From positions 1-10,036 of the forward strand of contig CAIQMJ010000410.1 in assembly GCA_903872875.1 (NCBI GenBank): a DNA stretch of 10,036 nt. Reading direction: 5' to 3'. This document shows, piece after piece, positions 7,294-10,036 of this stretch (positions are counted from its first letter, which is position 1; every line of letters starts with the position of its first letter). A program made the translations under genes and the position numbers. The notes below the pieces were generated by a model that was not told the origin of the DNA, ran no database searches, and worked only from the letters and a program-made list of their open reading frames with translations. This DNA comes from an uncultured Variovorax sp. (lineage in GTDB: Bacteria; Pseudomonadota; Gammaproteobacteria; Burkholderiales; Burkholderiaceae_C).

Positions 7294-8507
7294 GCGTGAC
7301 GGTGCCAGTTGTCGACGCCTCCCTCGCGCCGCGGCGCGTGCTGTTCGAGCCCGTGCACCTGCGCGGCATGACGGCGCGCAACCGCGTGGCGATCTCGCCG
7401 ATGCAGCAGTACTCGGCGAGCGAAGGCGGCCTGGCGAACGACTGGCACCTGGTCCACCTCGGGCGCTTCGCGCTCGGCGGTGCGGGCATCGTGTTCGTCG
7501 AGTCGACCGCGGTCGAGCCGCGCGGGCGCAACACGCACGGCGACATCGGCCTGTGGGACGACGCGCAGGTGGCGCCGCTGCGGCGTGTGGCCGACCTGCT
7601 GCGCAGCCAGGGCGCGGTGCCGGCGATCCAGCTCGGACACACCGGCCGCAAGGGCGCGCTGCAGACCTGGTGGCATGGCCACGGTCCGCTGAACGACGTC
7701 GATGCGGCACGCGGCGAAGGCCCGTGGCCGGTGGTCGGGCCGAGCGCGCTGCCCGTCGATACGGGCTGGCCCGTGCCGTCGGCGCTGACCGAAGACGAGA
7801 TCCGTGCGCTGGTGGCTGCGTGGGCCGCGGCCGCGCGGCGTGCAGCCGCCGCCGGCTTCGACATGCTGGAGATCCATGGTGCGCACGGCTACCTGATCCA
7901 CCAGTTCCTCTCGCCCGAATCCAACCAGCGCACCGACGGCTACGGCGGCAGCGCCGCCAACCGCCAGCGCTTTGCGCTCGAAGTCGCGCGCGCCGTGCGT
8001 GCCGCGTGGCCGGCCGAGCGGCCGCTCGCCTGGCGCATCTCGCTGGCCGACCTGGACGACGGCACGCTGCCGATGGAGGCGATGGTCGGCTTCGTCGGTG
8101 CGTTGCGCGATGCGGGCGTCGACGTGCTCGACTGCTCGTCGGCGGCCGGCATTTCCAGCTATCCCGCGAACGGGGCGCGCGTGCCGCGCGGGCTCGACTT
8201 CCGTGCCGACGATGCGGCCGAGATCCGCCGCCGCACCGGCATCGCGATCATGGCGGTCGGCTTCATCCTCGATGCGCATGCGGCGCAGGACCTGGTGGCG
8301 CGCGGTGCCGCCGACCTGATCGCGCTGGGCCGCGAGGCGCTGTTCAACCCCAACTGGGCGGTGCATGCCGAGCAGCAGTTGCAGAACGACCCGTCGCATG
8401 CGCTGTGGCCGCGTGCCTACCGCGCCTGGCTGGCCAAGCGGGCGCCGCTGGCCGACCCGGTGCGCGCCGCGGCTGCGGCCCGCGCCTCGGCGCCAAGAGA
8501 GAACTGA
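7290..8507 (+). CDS. NADH:flavin oxidoreductase / old yellow enzyme, YqjM-like
   Basis: A 405-aa FMN-dependent (beta/alpha)8 enzyme of the OYE family, expected to reduce an activated C=C bond, such as in an alpha,beta-unsaturated ketone, with NAD(P)H. NRVAISPMQQYS (31-42), DWHLVHLGRFALGGAGIVFVESTAVEPRGRNT and IQLGHTGRK follow the YqjM pattern. His196 and His199 in IHGAHGYLIHQFLSP match the substrate-binding pair His164/His167 of YqjM, and Tyr41 matches Tyr28. SNQRTDGYGGS and the C-terminal AVGFI...DLIALGREAL phosphate-binding region are intact. Unusually, Gln39 stands where YqjM has the redox-tuning Cys26 (PMCMY becomes PMQQY). The GTG start at 7290 overlaps the binding-protein stop by four bases; GTGs at 7296 and 7302 are alternatives. 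The C-terminal tail after about residue 385 is Ala/Arg-rich. Confidence 0.9.
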   Translation: MSVTVPVVDASLAPRRVLFEPVHLRGMTARNRVAISPMQQYSASEGGLANDWHLVHLGRFALGGAGIVFVESTAVEPRGRNTHGDIGLWDDAQVAPLRRVADLLRSQGAVPAIQLGHTGRKGALQTWWHGHGPLNDVDAARGEGPWPVVGPSALPVDTGWPVPSALTEDEIRALVAAWAAAARRAAAAGFDMLEIHGAHGYLIHQFLSPESNQRTDGYGGSAANRQRFALEVARAVRAAWPAERPLAWRISLADLDDGTLPMEAMVGFVGALRDAGVDVLDCSSAAGISSYPANGARVPRGLDFRADDAAEIRRRTGIAIMAVGFILDAHAAQDLVARGAADLIALGREALFNPNWAVHAEQQLQNDPSHALWPRAYRAWLAKRAPLADPVRAAAAARASAPREN

Positions 8508-8508
8508 C

Positions 8509-9417
8509 ATGCAAATCGACATCCTCACCCCGCAGCGCGACCTGCTCGGCGAATGCCCGCTGTGGGACGTGCGCAGCCAGTCGCTGTACTGGATCGACGG
8601 CCGCAGCGCGCTGGTGCATCGCTACACGCCCGCGACCGGCGCGAAGGCCCAATGGCAGGCGCCCGCGCACATCGGCTCGATCGCGCTGTGCGAGAGCGGC
8701 CGGCTGCTGCTCGCGCTGGAGCACGACTTTCATCTGCTCGACGTCGACAGCGGCGCGCTGGTGCCGCTGGGCGCGGGCGTCACGCACGGCGCCGAGCGCA
8801 TGCGGCTGAACGACGGCCGCTGCGACCGCGGTGGCCGCTTCGTCGTCGGCTCGATGACGCTGGGCCGCGCCGAGCCCGAAGGCGCGCTCTACCAGCTCGC
8901 CGGCGACCGCAGCGTCACCACGCTCGACCGCGGGATCATGCTGGCCAACGCCACCTGCTTCAGCCCCGATGGCCGCTGGCTCTACTTCGCCGACAGCCAC
9001 ACGCAGCAGGTCCGCCGCTATCCGTACGACACCGCAACCGGCGCCACCGGCGCGAGCGAGGTGTTCATCGACACGCGTCAATACGGCTCCGCGCCCGACG
9101 GCGCCACGGTCGACGCCGAAGGCCATCTGTGGGTCGCGCTGGTGCAGGCCGGCCAGCTCGCGCGCTTCACGCCCGACGGCCGGCTCGAACGCAGCATTCA
9201 GCTGCCAGTGACCTACGTGACCTGCCCCAGCTTCGGCGGGCCGGGCCTCGACACGATCTATCTCACATCGATCAGCAACAGCGGCAACCTGCTGCGCTCC
9301 GACCATCCGGATGCGGGCGCGGTGTTCGCCATCCACGGCACCGGCGTGAAGGGGCTCGAAGAGTCCCGCTTCGACGACCGGGCCATTTCAACCGACAAGG
9401 ACAAGGTGCATTCATGA
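8509..9417 (+). CDS. SMP-30/gluconolactonase/LRE family lactonase
   Basis: A 302-aa six-bladed beta-propeller of the SGL family (PF08450), expected to hydrolyse a lactone with a divalent metal in the cytoplasm. The metal ligands are present by alignment with human regucalcin: Glu15 (LGECPLWD; Glu18 there), Asn147 (ANATCFSPDGRWLYFAD; Asn154) and Asp197 (PDGATVDAEGHLWVA; Asp204). The substrate-binding Arg99 and Asn101 (RLNDGRCD) are also kept. Related enzymes open gluconolactone, arabinolactone and other sugar lactones; the neighbours here give no sugar pathway, so a non-sugar lactone is possible. There is no signal peptide. ATG 8509 was chosen over upstream in-frame codons because it follows the oxidoreductase stop by one base, has AAGAGAGAA (8495-8503) upstream, and the family N-terminus begins here. 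Its stop overlaps the SDR start (ATGA). Confidence 0.91.
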   Translation: MQIDILTPQRDLLGECPLWDVRSQSLYWIDGRSALVHRYTPATGAKAQWQAPAHIGSIALCESGRLLLALEHDFHLLDVDSGALVPLGAGVTHGAERMRLNDGRCDRGGRFVVGSMTLGRAEPEGALYQLAGDRSVTTLDRGIMLANATCFSPDGRWLYFADSHTQQVRRYPYDTATGATGASEVFIDTRQYGSAPDGATVDAEGHLWVALVQAGQLARFTPDGRLERSIQLPVTYVTCPSFGGPGLDTIYLTSISNSGNLLRSDHPDAGAVFAIHGTGVKGLEESRFDDRAISTDKDKVHS

Positions 9418-10036
9418 CGCGACGACTCGAAGGACAGGTGGCATTGGTGACCGGCGGTGCGCAGGGCATCGGCCGGGCCATCGTGGAGGCCTTCGCGGCC
9501 GAAGGCGCGGCGGTCGGCGTGCTCGATCGCCAGGTCGAGAAGGCGCAGGAAGCCGCCGCCGCGATCGAGACCGCGGGCGGCCGCGCGATGGCCTTCGGCG
9601 GCGACGTCGCGCAGCGCGCGAGCTTCACCGATGCGGTCGGCGCGCTCAAGCAGAAGTACGGCCGCTTCGACATCCTGGTCAACAACGCGATCTGGGTGCG
9701 CTACGGCCCGGTCGCGGCCATCACGCCGGAGATGCTCGATCGCATGGTCGGCACCGGTTTCAACTCGGTGGTCTGGGGCATCCAGGTCGGCGCCGAGGCC
9801 ATGGAAGAGGGCGGCAGCATCGTCAACATCGCATCGTCGGCCGCGTTCCTCGGACTGCCCGACGGCATGCTGTATTGCGGCGTGAAGGCCGGCGTGCTGG
9901 GACTGAGCCGCTCGGCCGCGGTCGACCTCGGGCCGCGCGGCATCCGCGTCAACTCGATCTGCCCGGGCTCGATCCTGACCGAGGGCGTGAAGATCAACGT
10001 CGATGCCGAGAAGGCCAAGATCCGCATCGCCAAGAC
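9414..10036 (+). CDS. Short-chain dehydrogenase/reductase (SDR), 3' end outside the window
   Basis: The first 207 codons of a classical SDR, NAD(P)-dependent, expected to interconvert an alcohol and a ketone. The Rossmann glycine motif TGGAQGIG is at 13-20, the acidic Asp38-type residue in VGVLDRQ suggests preference for NAD, and GGDVAQ follows the usual D-V motif. NNA is at 90-92, Ser141 in NIASS, Tyr154 and Lys158 in YCGVK, and RVNSICPGSILTEG after the active site. The Asn-Ser-Tyr-Lys set is complete. One departure is Ile93 where NNAG normally has Gly (the segment reads LVNNAIWVRYGP). The start codon overlaps the lactonase stop (ATGA), with AAGG (9403-9406) 7 nt upstream. The usual length of about 250 aa means perhaps 45-60 residues are missing at the window end. 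Confidence 0.92.
   Translation, partial: MTRRLEGQVALVTGGAQGIGRAIVEAFAAEGAAVGVLDRQVEKAQEAAAAIETAGGRAMAFGGDVAQRASFTDAVGALKQKYGRFDILVNNAIWVRYGPVAAITPEMLDRMVGTGFNSVVWGIQVGAEAMEEGGSIVNIASSAAFLGLPDGMLYCGVKAGVLGLSRSAAVDLGPRGIRVNSICPGSILTEGVKINVDAEKAKIRIAK

Overview
The window is GC-rich, densely coded chromosomal DNA. The gene families (trehalase, CopD-like membrane protein, DUF1127, LysR, acyl-CoA ligase, branched-chain-type solute-binding protein, YqjM-like flavin oxidoreductase) suggest a betaproteobacterium of the Burkholderiales, most likely a Comamonadaceae close to Variovorax. That assignment rests on remembered family resemblance, not a search. I see no insertion sequence, phage gene, tRNA, rRNA, CRISPR array or clear break in base composition.

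Left part (1-1877, + strand): the last 40 codons of a probable family III (CaiB/BaiF-type) CoA-transferase, overlapped by a GH37 trehalase. The trehalase ends in a strong hairpin followed by five T's.

Middle part (1864-3265, - strand): three leftward genes form a short operon. In transcription order they are a DUF1127 protein (3147-2869), a four-helix CopD-like membrane protein (2872-2399, overlapping the first by ATGA) and a conserved hypothetical protein (2352-1864). The last gene converges on the trehalase, and both stop codons lie in opposite arms of one hairpin. The 118-bp region 3148-3265 lies between this operon and a divergent LysR-type regulator (3266-4156). It carries two dyads centred 42 bp apart, one of them a T-N11-A LysR-type box.

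Right part (4157-10036, + strand): after a 190-bp gap with a plausible promoter and a structured leader comes a run of five same-strand genes: AlkK-like acyl-CoA synthetase, periplasmic solute-binding protein, YqjM-like flavin oxidoreductase, SMP-30-family lactonase and an SDR cut by the window end. The last four are joined by GTGA, 1-nt and ATGA junctions. Together these could take up a small carboxylate or cyclic compound, interconvert alcohol and ketone (SDR), reduce an enone (flavin enzyme), open a lactone (SMP-30) and activate the acid with CoA (ligase). The substrate cannot be read from sequence; a cyclic enone or terpenoid-like compound is a hypothesis. The adjacent LysR protein is the obvious candidate regulator.

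Overall this is an ordinary catabolic and housekeeping region with several small oddities, not clear evidence for a new class of system.
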